The position numbers and the translations under genes were made by a program. The notes under the pieces were generated by a model that was not told the DNA's origin, made no database searches, and saw only the letters and a program-made list of their open reading frames with translations. Of a stretch of DNA of 47,429 bases, positions 26,498-34,891 are shown one piece after another (within the stretch, counting starts at the first letter, position 1; each line of letters starts with the position of its first letter). This DNA comes from Oscillatoria sp. SIO1A7 (lineage in GTDB: Bacteria; Cyanobacteriota; Cyanobacteriia; Cyanobacteriales; Laspinemataceae). The stretch is taken from positions 1 through 47,429 of the forward strand of contig JAAHFN010000057.1 in the NCBI GenBank assembly GCA_010672965.1. Direction: 5' to 3'.

Positions 26498-27002
26498 TAA
26501 TTTAACAGTCTATTTTTCGCCGTGCTTCACTATCCTATGCCGATTCGTGCTTTTGGGGAAGCCAGCCGCAGGATACTTAGGGATTTCCAAATAAATACCT
26601 CTCCCTCGCTTCCCCGTAGGACGGGCGTCCCGCCTGTCCCTGTCTGTCTCTGGGCTCCGGACAGGCGGGACGCCCGTCTTACGGATTGGGTAATTTATAT
26701 CAAATCCGGTTAATTAACCTAAAAAACAATTCTCTCGTAGGACGGGCGTCCCGCCTGTCTCTGGGCTCCGGACAGGCGGGACGCCCGTCCTACGGATTGG
26801 GTAATTTATTTCTTGGAATTCCCTTAACAGACTTGCTGGCCCCGATCGCGCAAATCCCGTGCCGCACAGGCAGTCTATCCCAGATTCCACACCCTAACCG
26901 TTGGATTACGAGTCTAGTGGGGGCCATAAAAAAAAACGGCTGGGTTTCTCAGATATCGCAAATGATTTAGAATTGCTATATTGGAGACCTAGAGGTCAAC
27001 CT
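26498..27002. repeat. Two large GC-rich palindromes upstream of a small gene pair
   Basis: Palindromes at 26616-26692 and 26738-26795 each have arms starting GTAGGACGGGCGTCCCGCCTG with GGGCTCCGG in the loop. The spacer between them includes TTTATATCAAATCCGGTTAA, a terminus-like sequence seen near 25838 and 34737. A TTTCTCAGATATCGCAAATG segment at about 26945-26965 recurs near 36692. No gene is supported; frames across the palindromes are artefacts. Confidence 0.75.
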
Positions 27003-27230
27003 ATGAAAATCATTCAATTCCCACAGGAACGATTAACGGTTGAAGATCTAATAGAATTGGCAAAAGAGCAAGCTATCGTTTTGCGTCAGTCTAACGGCTC
27101 GCTTTTTGCCTTAGCTCCAGTTGAGGATTTTCAGGTAGAAGTAGAAATGCTCAGCCAGAAACCCGGTTTTTTGGAAAAACCGGGTTTCTCACATATCGTA
27201 TTTTTGATGGAGAATAGAGATGAATACTGA
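27003..27230 (+). CDS. Small antitoxin-like protein, 75 residues
   Basis: The N-terminal 50 residues (MKIIQFPQERLTVEDLIELA, KEQAIVLRQSNGSLFALAPVEDFQ) resemble small Phd/prevent-host-death-like cyanobacterial proteins that usually act as antitoxins. This family assignment is tentative. Near residues 54-64 the sequence QKPGFLEKPGFS is encoded by an AGAAACCCGGTTTTTT hairpin repeat, so an inserted palindrome has been absorbed near the C-terminus. ATG at 27003 follows a TAGAGGTC run. Its 3' end overlaps the next gene by 11 bases, suggesting translational coupling. Confidence 0.6.
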   Translation: MKIIQFPQERLTVEDLIELAKEQAIVLRQSNGSLFALAPVEDFQVEVEMLSQKPGFLEKPGFSHIVFLMENRDEY

Positions 27231-27507
27231 CAAAATATCAATCAATATAGCCATAGAGCCGAATATGGAATTTACCGTCTGGTCGCCTTACGATTGCTAC
27301 GAAGCAGCGGATACAATGCTGACTGTTATGGCAAGCAAATCCGAGGAGTCCGAGGCCAATTTGGATGAAAATGCCCAAATCGATGCGAAGATAGAGCAAT
27401 ATCGTCAGGAAGGTAAATTGCGCCCGATTGGGTTATGTGCGGGCGAGTTCGTTGTTACCGATGATTTTAACGATCCTTTACCGGATGAAATTATCGATTT
27501 ATTTTAA
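27220..27507 (+). CDS. Small antitoxin-like protein, 95 residues
   Basis: The 95-residue product has no signal or membrane segment. A helical charged middle (about 45-66) precedes KLRPIGLCAGEFVVTDDFNDPLPDEIIDLF. That C-terminal pattern, glycine then 'DDF-(D/N)-(D/E)-PLP', is common at the toxin-binding ends of small cyanobacterial antitoxins, so an antitoxin-like role is inferred. No PIN, RelE or other toxin follows; the next gene is hsdR about 195 bases on, after a MITE-like element. It overlaps the preceding gene by 11 bases. The partner toxin may have been lost. Confidence 0.6.
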   Translation: MNTDKISINIAIEPNMEFTVWSPYDCYEAADTMLTVMASKSEESEANLDENAQIDAKIEQYRQEGKLRPIGLCAGEFVVTDDFNDPLPDEIIDLF

Positions 27508-27557
27508 CCTCAATAAAAATTAATAATAGGGACAGAAGATACGGCAGTTGTAAATTA

Positions 27558-27692
27558 TATAATAGTTTTCAAATAATTATAATAAAAGAAACGTAGGGGC
27601 GACAGCATCCCCGCTCTGGATATCTGCCGTAGAACGGGGATTCTCATATTGGGATGCTTCGCCCCAGGCACCTCAATTTGAGAAACGCTATA
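27558..27692. mobile_element. 135-bp MITE-like element upstream of hsdR
   Basis: A member of the TATAGCG family. The left end is worn; the right end reads AATTTGAGAAACGCTATA. The core GTAGGGGCGACAGCATCCCC / GGGATGCTTCGCCCC matches the other copies. It ends 11 bases before the hsdR ATG, so it may replace or carry the native promoter and ribosome site. Confidence 0.75.
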
Positions 27693-27702
27693 ATGCTTTA
27701 AA

Positions 27703-30387
27703 ATGAGCCAAGAGTCCGAATCGATAACCAGACGCGATCGCATTAACAACAAACTAACAAGCCTCAATCCCCCTTGGCAGATTATTCCCTATCGGCAGGG
27801 TTTGGACGTTCGGCAACTGGCTTGCCATGCAGTTGAGGAATATCCTACGGCAAGCGGCCCTGCGGATTACGCCTTGTTCGTGGGAGGTAAGTTGTTGGGG
27901 TTTATTGAAGCCAAGCGCCTCTCTGTCGGTGCGGAAGGGGTTTTAAAACAAGCCAAGCGCTATAGCAAAAAAACTTTTAATGGGGTGGGAAACTGGCGGG
28001 GCTATCGAGTGCCGTTTTTGTTTTCCAGCAATGGAGAGATAATTTATTTTCTAGACATTAGGCGAGATAAAAATATGAGTAGGGAGCTGAAAAACTTTCA
28101 CTCAGCCAGGGCGCTAGAGGAATTGTGGCAGCGGGACGAAGAAAGCGGCGATCGCTGGTTGCAGGAAAATCCAATTGATGCGAATGCCAAGCTGCGTCCC
28201 TATCAGCGAGAGGCGATCGCCGCTACCGAACGAGCCCTGGCCAGAGGATTGCGGCATTTGTTAATCGCAATGGCCACGGGAACTGGGAAAACTTTTTGCA
28301 TTGTTTCCCAAATTTATCGGCTGCTGGAGTCCAAGACAGCTCGACGAATTTTGTTTTTGGTCGATCGCCGGGCTTTGGCCGCTCAAGCAGTAAGGACATT
28401 TGCCTCCTTCGATACTCCCAACGGAAACAAGTTCGATCGCGAATACGAAGTTTATAGCCAGCAATTCCAACGATCCGACTTTGGAGAAGACGAGCCATTT
28501 AGCCCAACAGTCTTGCCCGAGTCTTACCTAACAGCTCCCAACGAGACTCATACTTTTGTCTATGTTTCGACCATTCAAAGGATGAAAATCAATCTATTTG
28601 GCAGAGAGGCGGGCGAAGAAAGGGGCGAAAATCGGGGAGCGGGGGATGCTGACGATGAAAGCGACGCCGAACGACTGGATATTCCCATTCATGCCTTTGA
28701 TTTGATTGTTGCCGACGAATGCCATCGCGGCTATACCGCCAGCGAGGTCGGCTCTTGGCGCAGGACGATAGATTATTTTGATGCGATTAAAATTGGCTTG
28801 ACCGCCACCCCCGCAGCCCATACGGTTTCTTTGTTTCGCGAAGTCGTTTATCGCTACACCACCGAACAAGCGGTACAAAATAACCACCTGGTGGACTGGG
28901 ACAGGGTCGATATTGATTCCGATATCCGCTTGAATGGAACTTTTGTCCGCGCCGGGGAAATGGTGGGTAGAATAGATCGCGCAACCGGAGAAGAGGTTTA
29001 CGACGAATTAGAAGACGAGCGAGAATTTCGCACCACCGAAATCGAGCGGCAAATTACCGTGCCGGATAGCAATCGCCGGATTATCGAGGAAATCGCCGAA
29101 TATGCTTATAGCCATGAGGAAGAAACCGGGCGTTTCCCGAAAATTTTGATTTTTGCCGTCCATGATTTGCACCATGTTTCTCATGCCGACCAAGTGGTAA
29201 GGATTTGTAGGGAAGTCTTTGGGCGAGGGGATGACTTCGTGCAGAAAATTACCGGCAAGGTGGATAGGCCGTTGCAATGTATCCGGGAGTTTCGCAACCG
29301 TCCCGAGCCGAAAATCGCGGTAACGGTGGATATGCTCAGTACCGGAGTGGATATTCCGAGTATAGAGTTTGTCGTTTTTATGCGTCCGGTTAAGTCTCGG
29401 ATTCTTTGGGAGCAAATGTTGGGACGGGGGACTCGGCGATGTGACGATATCAATAAAAGTCATTTCAAGGTTTTCGATTGTTTTGGCGGGTCGCTAATCG
29501 AATATTTTGCCGGGGCGAGCGGGTTTCAAATCGAGCCCCTACGCCAGCAGAGCTTTTCGGTGAAACAGGCGATCGCCAATATCGTTAATAATATAGAACG
29601 CGATCGCTATGTCAAGTTTTTGGGCAAGCGGCTCCATCGCATCGATCGCGGCATGAGCCAAGAAGCTCGGCAGATGTTTGCCCAGTATATCCCCGGCGGC
29701 GATGTCGGGGAATTGGCGCGAAGCCTGCCGGAGCGGATGGACAATGATTTCGCGAATACTCTGAGCTTGCTGCAAAACCCCCGGTTTCAGGATCTTTTGG
29801 AAAATTATCCCAGAGCCAAGCAGTCTTTTTTGGTGGCCTATGGGGTTGAGGATCGCGTCTCTTCTGAGGAGGTGATTCAAGGCAAAAAACCAGAGGATTA
29901 TCTGGAGGGCTTTTATCGCTTCGTCCGCGAGAACGGCGATCGCATCGAGGCGATTAGAATTTTGCAGGAGCGTCCCGAAGATTGGAGCGTCCAAGCCCTC
30001 GAAGAACTGCGGCAGGTTTTGCAGGAAAACCAATTTTCCGAGGAGCAGGTAAGACGAGCCACCCAGTTGGTGCATAATAAAGCCTGGGTCGATATCATCT
30101 CTGCAGTCAAACGCGCCGCTCGCCCAGAAGAGCCGATTTACACGGCCCAAGAGCGGGTAAACCAGGCCCTAGCGCGGGTGATGGCGGGCAAGCAGTTTAA
30201 CGAGGAGCAGTTGCAATGGCTCGGTTACATTCGCGAGCATCTGGTGCAAAACCTGACTTTGGAGATGGATGATTTTGAAGATGCCCCGATTTTCGAGCTA
30301 CATGGCGGATTGGGAAAAGCGAAAAAAGTTTTTCCCGGAGAGCTAGAAGCTTTGATTGCCGAGATTAACCGGGAAATTGCCGCTTAG
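27703..30387 (+). CDS. hsdR: Type I restriction enzyme R subunit (translocase/endonuclease)
   Basis: HsdR is the ATP-driven translocase and nuclease of a type I restriction complex. The 894-residue product carries an N-terminal PD-(D/E)xK nuclease pattern (Asp55 in PADYALFVG; Glu69-Ala-Lys71 in GFIEAKR). The SF2 helicase core has Walker A ATGTGKT (191-197), the DEAD-like box DECH (338-341) and later motifs such as TVDMLSTGVDIPSIEFV and QMLGRGTRR. A C-terminal HsdR domain ends with YIREHLVQNLTLEMDDFED. All look intact, so the protein should be functional if it can assemble. ATG at 27703 has no strong Shine-Dalgarno. An hsdS follows 525 bases downstream; no hsdM is present in the window. Confidence 0.93.
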   Translation: MSQESESITRRDRINNKLTSLNPPWQIIPYRQGLDVRQLACHAVEEYPTASGPADYALFVGGKLLGFIEAKRLSVGAEGVLKQAKRYSKKTFNGVGNWRGYRVPFLFSSNGEIIYFLDIRRDKNMSRELKNFHSARALEELWQRDEESGDRWLQENPIDANAKLRPYQREAIAATERALARGLRHLLIAMATGTGKTFCIVSQIYRLLESKTARRILFLVDRRALAAQAVRTFASFDTPNGNKFDREYEVYSQQFQRSDFGEDEPFSPTVLPESYLTAPNETHTFVYVSTIQRMKINLFGREAGEERGENRGAGDADDESDAERLDIPIHAFDLIVADECHRGYTASEVGSWRRTIDYFDAIKIGLTATPAAHTVSLFREVVYRYTTEQAVQNNHLVDWDRVDIDSDIRLNGTFVRAGEMVGRIDRATGEEVYDELEDEREFRTTEIERQITVPDSNRRIIEEIAEYAYSHEEETGRFPKILIFAVHDLHHVSHADQVVRICREVFGRGDDFVQKITGKVDRPLQCIREFRNRPEPKIAVTVDMLSTGVDIPSIEFVVFMRPVKSRILWEQMLGRGTRRCDDINKSHFKVFDCFGGSLIEYFAGASGFQIEPLRQQSFSVKQAIANIVNNIERDRYVKFLGKRLHRIDRGMSQEARQMFAQYIPGGDVGELARSLPERMDNDFANTLSLLQNPRFQDLLENYPRAKQSFLVAYGVEDRVSSEEVIQGKKPEDYLEGFYRFVRENGDRIEAIRILQERPEDWSVQALEELRQVLQENQFSEEQVRRATQLVHNKAWVDIISAVKRAARPEEPIYTAQERVNQALARVMAGKQFNEEQLQWLGYIREHLVQNLTLEMDDFEDAPIFELHGGLGKAKKVFPGELEALIAEINREIAA

Positions 30388-30912
30388 ATAGGGTGTGGGG
30401 AGGATGGGGTGTCGGGTGTCGGGTGTCGGGTGTCGGGTGTCGGGTGTCGGGTGTCGGGTGTCGGGTGTGTCGGGTGTCGGGTGTCGGGTGTCGGGGCGTA
30501 GGGGCGACAGCATTCCCGAGACAGTCTTTGCTCTTCAAGAAAGATTATTGTATTGGAATGCTTCGCCCCAGAAGCCTATGCAGCCCACCGGCAACTCCAA
30601 AAAGGGGAATTATAAAAAACATACCCGCCGATTGCCCCCTCTTCCCCCTCTCTTTCAAGGGTAAGCTGTCGCACATTTAGATTGGGATAAAAAGGGACCT
30701 TCCCGGCGTGCTAGCTCCTTGGTTGCGGGCGTTGCGTCGCGGTATGGGTCACCAATTTAAATGCGTAATAGCTTATGTTTTTTATAATCTTCCTAAATGA
30801 GCGCGGTCTGTGGGCTGCATAGGTTTACGGGGCGAAGCATTCCAATACAATCATCTTCTTTAGTAGCATAAGCTGTCTCGGGAATGCTGTCGCCCCTACA
30901 CCCTGGATAGTC
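30388..30912. repeat. Repeat-filled gap between hsdR and hsdS
   Basis: A GGGTGTC tandem array (about 30393-30495) is followed by a MITE-like core (30497-30590, GTAGGGGCGACAGCATTCC) and, in inverted orientation, a second copy of the same core at 30808-30905. The middle 200 bases hold no gene. These two inverted copies occupy the position where an hsdM, or the 5' end of hsdS, might once have stood. Confidence 0.8.
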
Positions 30913-32424
30913 TTGCCTCTAAGAAGTTGCGTTTATTTTCAGGAGGGACCGGGGCTAAGAAAATGGCAATTTGGAGATAATGGAATTCCTTTTCTAAATA
31001 TTAGAACTTTTAATAAGGGAAGAATTGACAAGTCAAAGTGTCAGTTTGTTATTCTAGAAGAATTTAAGGGCAAATATGAACATTTTCTGCTTGATGAAGG
31101 AGACATAGTAGTTTCGAGTTCTGGTACAATCGGAAAGCTTGCAGTAATAAGCAAAGTTGATTTACCTGTAATGCTAAATACTAGCATTATAAGATTTCGT
31201 TCGTTGTGGCCAGATCGTTTACTGCAAGAATATCTGAAATACTACTTGCAGTCCGAGTCTTTTTTTTCGCAAATTACCTCTTCTGTAACCGGAACTGCTA
31301 TTTCTAATTATGGTCCTTCACACTTGAAGCAAATGTGGATAGTTGTTCCGCCCCTCAACGAACAACGGCGCATCGTCGCCAAACTGGAAAAGCTGCTGGC
31401 AAAGGTGGATGCCTGCAAACAGCGACTGGAGAAAATCCCCACTATCCTGGCTCGTTTCCGTCAGTCGGTATTGGCTAGAGCTTGTTCCGGTCGCCTTACC
31501 GCCGACTGGCGCGAACAAAATCCCGCTCTTGAATCAGTTGAAGATAGACTAAAAGGTTTCCAAAAGGCACGCTTGTCTTTGGCTACCAATGAAAGAGATT
31601 ATCAAGCCTTATTTAAAAAATTCAATCAACTTGTTGTATATGATTCTAAACTGCCAGAGGGTTGGATTTACTTGTCTGCAGAATGTTTGTGCGATTTCAT
31701 TACTAAAGGGACAACACCAAAAAAATCAGAGCTTTTAGAGAAAGGTGACATCCCTTATCTTAAAGTTCAACACATTGTTAACAATAAAATTAATTTTTGG
31801 CCTTTGCCATGCTTTGTATCTTGCCACACCCACGAAGAATTTCTCAAAAGGTCTAAGGTCTTTCCAAGAGATGTATTAATGAATATAGTTGGACCACCGT
31901 TAAACAAAGTTGCAATCGTTCCAGACGAATTTCCTGAATGGAATATTAACCAGGCTTTAGCGATATTTAGACCTATAAATGGGATGACACCAGAGTGTTT
32001 GGCAGTGATTTTATCATTCGAGGGTACTACCGAAGAGGTTTTAAGGAGAACCAGAGGAGTTGTAGGCCAAAGCAACATTTCTCTAGGACAATGTAGGAAT
32101 TTAAAAATACCCGTTCCCCCTCTAGCCGAACAGCAAGAAATAGTCCGCCGAGTTGAGAGCTTGTTGCAAAAGGGCGATCGCATCGAGCAAGGCTACCAAA
32201 AAGCCAAAGCCAAAATCGACCAATTAGAGCAATCGATTCTCGCCAAAGCTTTCCGAGGGGAACTCGTCCCCCAAGATCCGAACGACGAGCCGGCTTCGGT
32301 TCTGCTCGATCGCATTCGGGAGGAGCGCGCCAAGGAGCAAAAGGCGAAAACCGCTAAAAAATCTGCAAAGAAAACTGCTAAGACAACTGGCAAGCGGGGA
32401 AGAAAAAAGGCAAAATCTGAATAG
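30913..32424 (+). CDS. hsdS: Type I restriction specificity subunit, 5' end disrupted
   Basis: HsdS recognises the split target sequence through two target-recognition domains. The first is read here from VYFQEGPGLRKWQFGDNGIP to ISNYGPSHLKQ, then the conserved spacer PPLNEQRRIVAKLEKLLAKV. The second runs from LSAECLCDFITKGTTPKK to LGQCRNLKIPV, then PPLAEQQEIVRRVESLLQK and QSILAKAFRGELVPQ. A lysine-rich tail follows. The usual first 15-25 residues before the first domain are missing: upstream the frame runs through a MITE-like repeat to a stop at 30820 and offers only TTG (30913) as a start. It is therefore probably a truncated, perhaps inactive gene, although a TTG restart cannot be excluded. 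Confidence 0.85.
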   Translation: MPLRSCVYFQEGPGLRKWQFGDNGIPFLNIRTFNKGRIDKSKCQFVILEEFKGKYEHFLLDEGDIVVSSSGTIGKLAVISKVDLPVMLNTSIIRFRSLWPDRLLQEYLKYYLQSESFFSQITSSVTGTAISNYGPSHLKQMWIVVPPLNEQRRIVAKLEKLLAKVDACKQRLEKIPTILARFRQSVLARACSGRLTADWREQNPALESVEDRLKGFQKARLSLATNERDYQALFKKFNQLVVYDSKLPEGWIYLSAECLCDFITKGTTPKKSELLEKGDIPYLKVQHIVNNKINFWPLPCFVSCHTHEEFLKRSKVFPRDVLMNIVGPPLNKVAIVPDEFPEWNINQALAIFRPINGMTPECLAVILSFEGTTEEVLRRTRGVVGQSNISLGQCRNLKIPVPPLAEQQEIVRRVESLLQKGDRIEQGYQKAKAKIDQLEQSILAKAFRGELVPQDPNDEPASVLLDRIREERAKEQKAKTAKKSAKKTAKTTGKRGRKKAKSE

Positions 32425-32454
32425 CCAGAAACCCGGTTTTCTCAGAATCTTATC

Positions 32455-32762
32455 GCGGCTTCGACTCCGCTCAGCCCGAACGGCAGATTGCGTGCAGCTT
32501 AATAAAGAAAGTCTCCTCGGTTAGCGGCTTCGACTCCGCTCAGCCCGAACGGCAGATTGCGTGCAGCTTAATAAAGAAAGTCTCCTCGGTTAGCGGCTTC
32601 GACTCCGCTCAGCCCGAACGGCAGATTGCGTGCAGCTTAATAAAGAAAGTCTCCGGGAGCATTTCACTTTTGTTACTGGGAGCCCTTAAGGGCTTTGTTT
32701 GTGTAGCCGCGCCTTTAGGCGTCAGGCGGCAGCTTGCGAAATTGAAATGCTCCCAAGTCTCC
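32455..32762. repeat. 69-bp tandem repeat (three copies) interrupted by an insertion
   Basis: Copies begin at 32455, 32524 and 32593 with GCGGCTTCGACTCCGCTCAG and end AAAGAAAGTCTCCTCGGTTA. The third copy is split after AAGTCTCC by a 100-bp element and resumes with AAGTCTCCTCG. Confidence 0.92.
32655..32754. mobile_element. 100-bp MITE-like element with 8-bp target duplication
   Basis: Ends are GGGAGCATTTCA and TGAAATGCTCCC (12-base perfect inverted repeats). The flanking 8-mers AAGTCTCC at 32647-32654 and 32755-32762 are identical and are explained by duplication of a tandem-repeat sequence that has one copy elsewhere per unit. The interior has palindromes GCCCTTAAGGGC and CGCCTTTAGGCG. A relative lies at 17641-17765. 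There is no transposase. Confidence 0.9.
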
Positions 32763-32943
32763 TCGATTATAGGAGAGGTATTGCTGACAATAATCACAAG
32801 CGCTTTAATTCTTGCAGAGTTTTCAGGTCTTCTCGAAAATCCTCTACATCATAATGTATGCAAATATTGCGACTGGCGAGGAGCTGTTGAAAATTCAGTT
32901 GATTCATGCCAGCCAGACGACTGGCATTGCCGAGGGTAAGTTT

Positions 32944-33095
32944 TTGTGGGGGTGTGGGGTGTGGGGTGTGGGGTGTGGGGTGTGGGGGAAGACAAGGGGA
33001 CAAGGGGACAAGGGGACTTGAGGACAATGCCCAATGCCCAATGCCCAATGCCCAATGCCCAATTCCCCACACCCTACACCCTACACCCTACCGCT
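32944..33095. repeat. STRR array between hsdS region and HEAT gene
   Basis: Successive arrays with different units follow each other: GTGGGGT (32945-32986), GGACAAGG (32991-33017), CCCAATG (33028-33062) and CACCCTA (33067-33090). The change of unit inside one tract suggests repeated local slippage of different seeds. The rest of the gap 32763-32943 shows nothing recognisable. Confidence 0.85.
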
Positions 33096-33099
33096 AGCT

Positions 33100-33777
33100 T
33101 TAGGCCAAACGCTCTAGAGACAAAGTTGCTGCCCGAGCTACTTGAGGATTGCTGTCTTTTTCCAAATATTTTAGAGCAGAAATACTTTTGGCTACGGGAA
33201 GATTGCCCAAGGCATCGGCAAGACGCTGTCGCACTAACCAATCATCAGAATCGACAAAATGGAGAATATTATCTAGGGAATCGATAGATTTAATTTCCCC
33301 TAAAGCAGCGATCGCCGCCTGTTGCAAAATTACTTCTTCGCTATCGAGCGCCCCAATCAATACATCCTTGGCTCGGGGATTTTTGAGATTGCCCAAAGAG
33401 ACCGCCGCACTGAAGCGCACCAGCCAGCTCTCATCTTCATAAAAAGACCGCACTAAGCCTTCAAAAGCTCGCTCGTCTTCGAGATATCCTAGGGCTCCGG
33501 CAGCACTGGCGCGAACGCCGTAATCAGAATCGGTTTGTAGCAACTGCACCAACAATGGATAGCTTTCTTCCGTGACTTTTAGTCCCAAAGCAAATACCGC
33601 CATCGATCGCACCGGAACATTCTCGTCATCTAAAACCTTTTTTATTAACGGGACCGCTTCAGCAGCAGGCACATCTCGCAGGGATACTAGGGCTAACAGG
33701 CGATCGCGGGAATTCTCGCTTTCTAGATCCGCCGCAATTTTCTCAATATTTAATTTCTCAATATTTTGTTCCGTCAT
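33100..33777 (-). CDS. HEAT-repeat protein, 225 residues
   Basis: Six or so HEAT/PBS-lyase-like helical repeats fill the protein (e.g. DRLLALVSLRDVPAAEAVPL, VPVRSMAVFALGLK, YGVRASAAGALGYLEDERA, WLVRFSAAVSLGNLKNPRA, WLVRQRLADALGNLP). Such proteins in cyanobacteria include bilin lyases of the CpcE type, NblB and many scaffold proteins. This one has the repeats alone, with no added catalytic motif, so a scaffold role or an NblB-like role can be neither confirmed nor excluded. The start is ATG at 33777. It is monocistronic as far as visible, in a repeat-rich setting. Confidence 0.9.
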   Translation of the reverse strand: MTEQNIEKLNIEKIAADLESENSRDRLLALVSLRDVPAAEAVPLIKKVLDDENVPVRSMAVFALGLKVTEESYPLLVQLLQTDSDYGVRASAAGALGYLEDERAFEGLVRSFYEDESWLVRFSAAVSLGNLKNPRAKDVLIGALDSEEVILQQAAIAALGEIKSIDSLDNILHFVDSDDWLVRQRLADALGNLPVAKSISALKYLEKDSNPQVARAATLSLERLA

Positions 33778-33793
33778 AGCGATCTTAACTAGC

Positions 33794-34003
33794 TAGGGTG
33801 TGGGTTGTGAGGTGTCGGGTGTCGGGTGTCGGGTGTGGGGTGTGGGGAAGAGCGAACAGTGAACAGTGAATAGTGAATAGGCGATCGCGCCAATCTGGGT
33901 TGATTTTTTTCACTTTTCGCTTTTTACTTTTCACTTTTCACTTTTCACTTTCCTTTACACCCTACACCCTACACCCTACACCCTACACCCTACACCCTAC
34001 ACC
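33794..34003. repeat. STRR tract between HEAT and methyltransferase genes
   Basis: Arrays of GGGTGTC (about 33794-33847), GTGAACA/GTGAATA (33852-33878), CACTTTT (33908-33953) and CACCCTA (33956-34005) lie in a row. The last runs into the stop region of the methyltransferase gene. Confidence 0.88.
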
Positions 34004-34636
34004 CTAATTCTTGCCTACACCCCAATTCTTGCGGCGAAAGCGACCCAAAAGCTCTTCTCCTTCTCGCCTAGGCACGGAATTGGTAACGGGAGTTAGAGAG
34101 AGAATCTCGAAACAAGGGGCAAAATACTCCTCGATTTCCGCCGCAGTCGATCCAAAAGGAGATTGGTTCGGGCTATCGCCAGTAAAAAATATACCAATTA
34201 GCTCGCCATCGGGACGCAAGATAGAATGCACCATCCGCACATATGCCTCCCGCTTCGCAGGGGGAATCGCACAAAAGCAAGTATGCTCTACAACATAATC
34301 AAATTCACCGCCAAATTCCCCAGGCAGCTCAAAAATATCGCGCTGCAAAAATTCGACTTTTAACGGAGTATTTAACGAAGCTTTTTCGGCGAGACGGACG
34401 GAGGCAGAGATAGCCGAGGGGGCAAAGTCAAACCCCACTACGTCGAACCCTCGGGAGGCAAATAGTACGGCATCATAGCCGCGACCGCATCCTAAAACTG
34501 CAGCACGACCGGGGGGCGGCGCTTCTGGGGACTCTAGCAAACCGGCCAGGGGCGGCGAGGCCAAGCCCAAATCCCATCCAGTGGTTCCGTTTTGATACCG
34601 TTCTTCCCAATAAGAAGAGTTTGCGCATTCTTGCAT
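34004..34636 (-). CDS. TPMT-like SAM-dependent methyltransferase
   Basis: The 210-residue product (from ATG 34636) resembles the thiopurine S-methyltransferase-like group: YWEERYQNGTTGWDLG near the start, SAM motif I as AAVLGCGRGYDAVLFASRG with the acidic follow-up VVGFDFAPSAI, then EFDYVVEHTCFCAIPP and IFFTGDSPNQSPFGST. In bacteria and algae such enzymes may methylate thiols, selenium/tellurium compounds or halides; the substrate is unknown here. A TTG start at 34654 would add six residues. The protein should be soluble and cytosolic. It is followed by repeats, with no obvious operon partner. Confidence 0.88.
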   Translation of the reverse strand: MQECANSSYWEERYQNGTTGWDLGLASPPLAGLLESPEAPPPGRAAVLGCGRGYDAVLFASRGFDVVGFDFAPSAISASVRLAEKASLNTPLKVEFLQRDIFELPGEFGGEFDYVVEHTCFCAIPPAKREAYVRMVHSILRPDGELIGIFFTGDSPNQSPFGSTAAEIEEYFAPCFEILSLTPVTNSVPRREGEELLGRFRRKNWGVGKN

Positions 34637-34654
34637 AATTGTCGTTTTTAACAA

Positions 34655-34891
34655 TACTGAAAATTATATCCTATTTTATAGGATTCAGATCGCCGTATAT
34701 TTATATTTACAGTAAAATATTGTACAATAGGTTATATCAAATCTGGTTAAACACCCACAGAAAAAATTTGGAGTCTCCCGTAGGACGGGCGTCCCGCCTG
34801 TCCGCCATACCCGGTCAGGGACAGGCGGGACGCCCGTCCGGAGCAGAAATTGACTTTTTTTGGGGCATTCAAACCGACATGATATTACGAC
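34655..34891. repeat. Palindromic repeat between divergent flanks
   Basis: A palindrome at about 34781-34840 with GTAGGACGGGCG arms matches those near 26616 and 26738. It is preceded by TATATCAAATCTGGTTAA at 34734-34751. The AT-rich 34655-34735 should contain the methyltransferase promoter. Confidence 0.7.

Noticed and set aside
28223-30150. Minus-strand open frames within hsdR
   Set aside because: They are shadows of a strongly supported coding sequence and have no domain resemblance.
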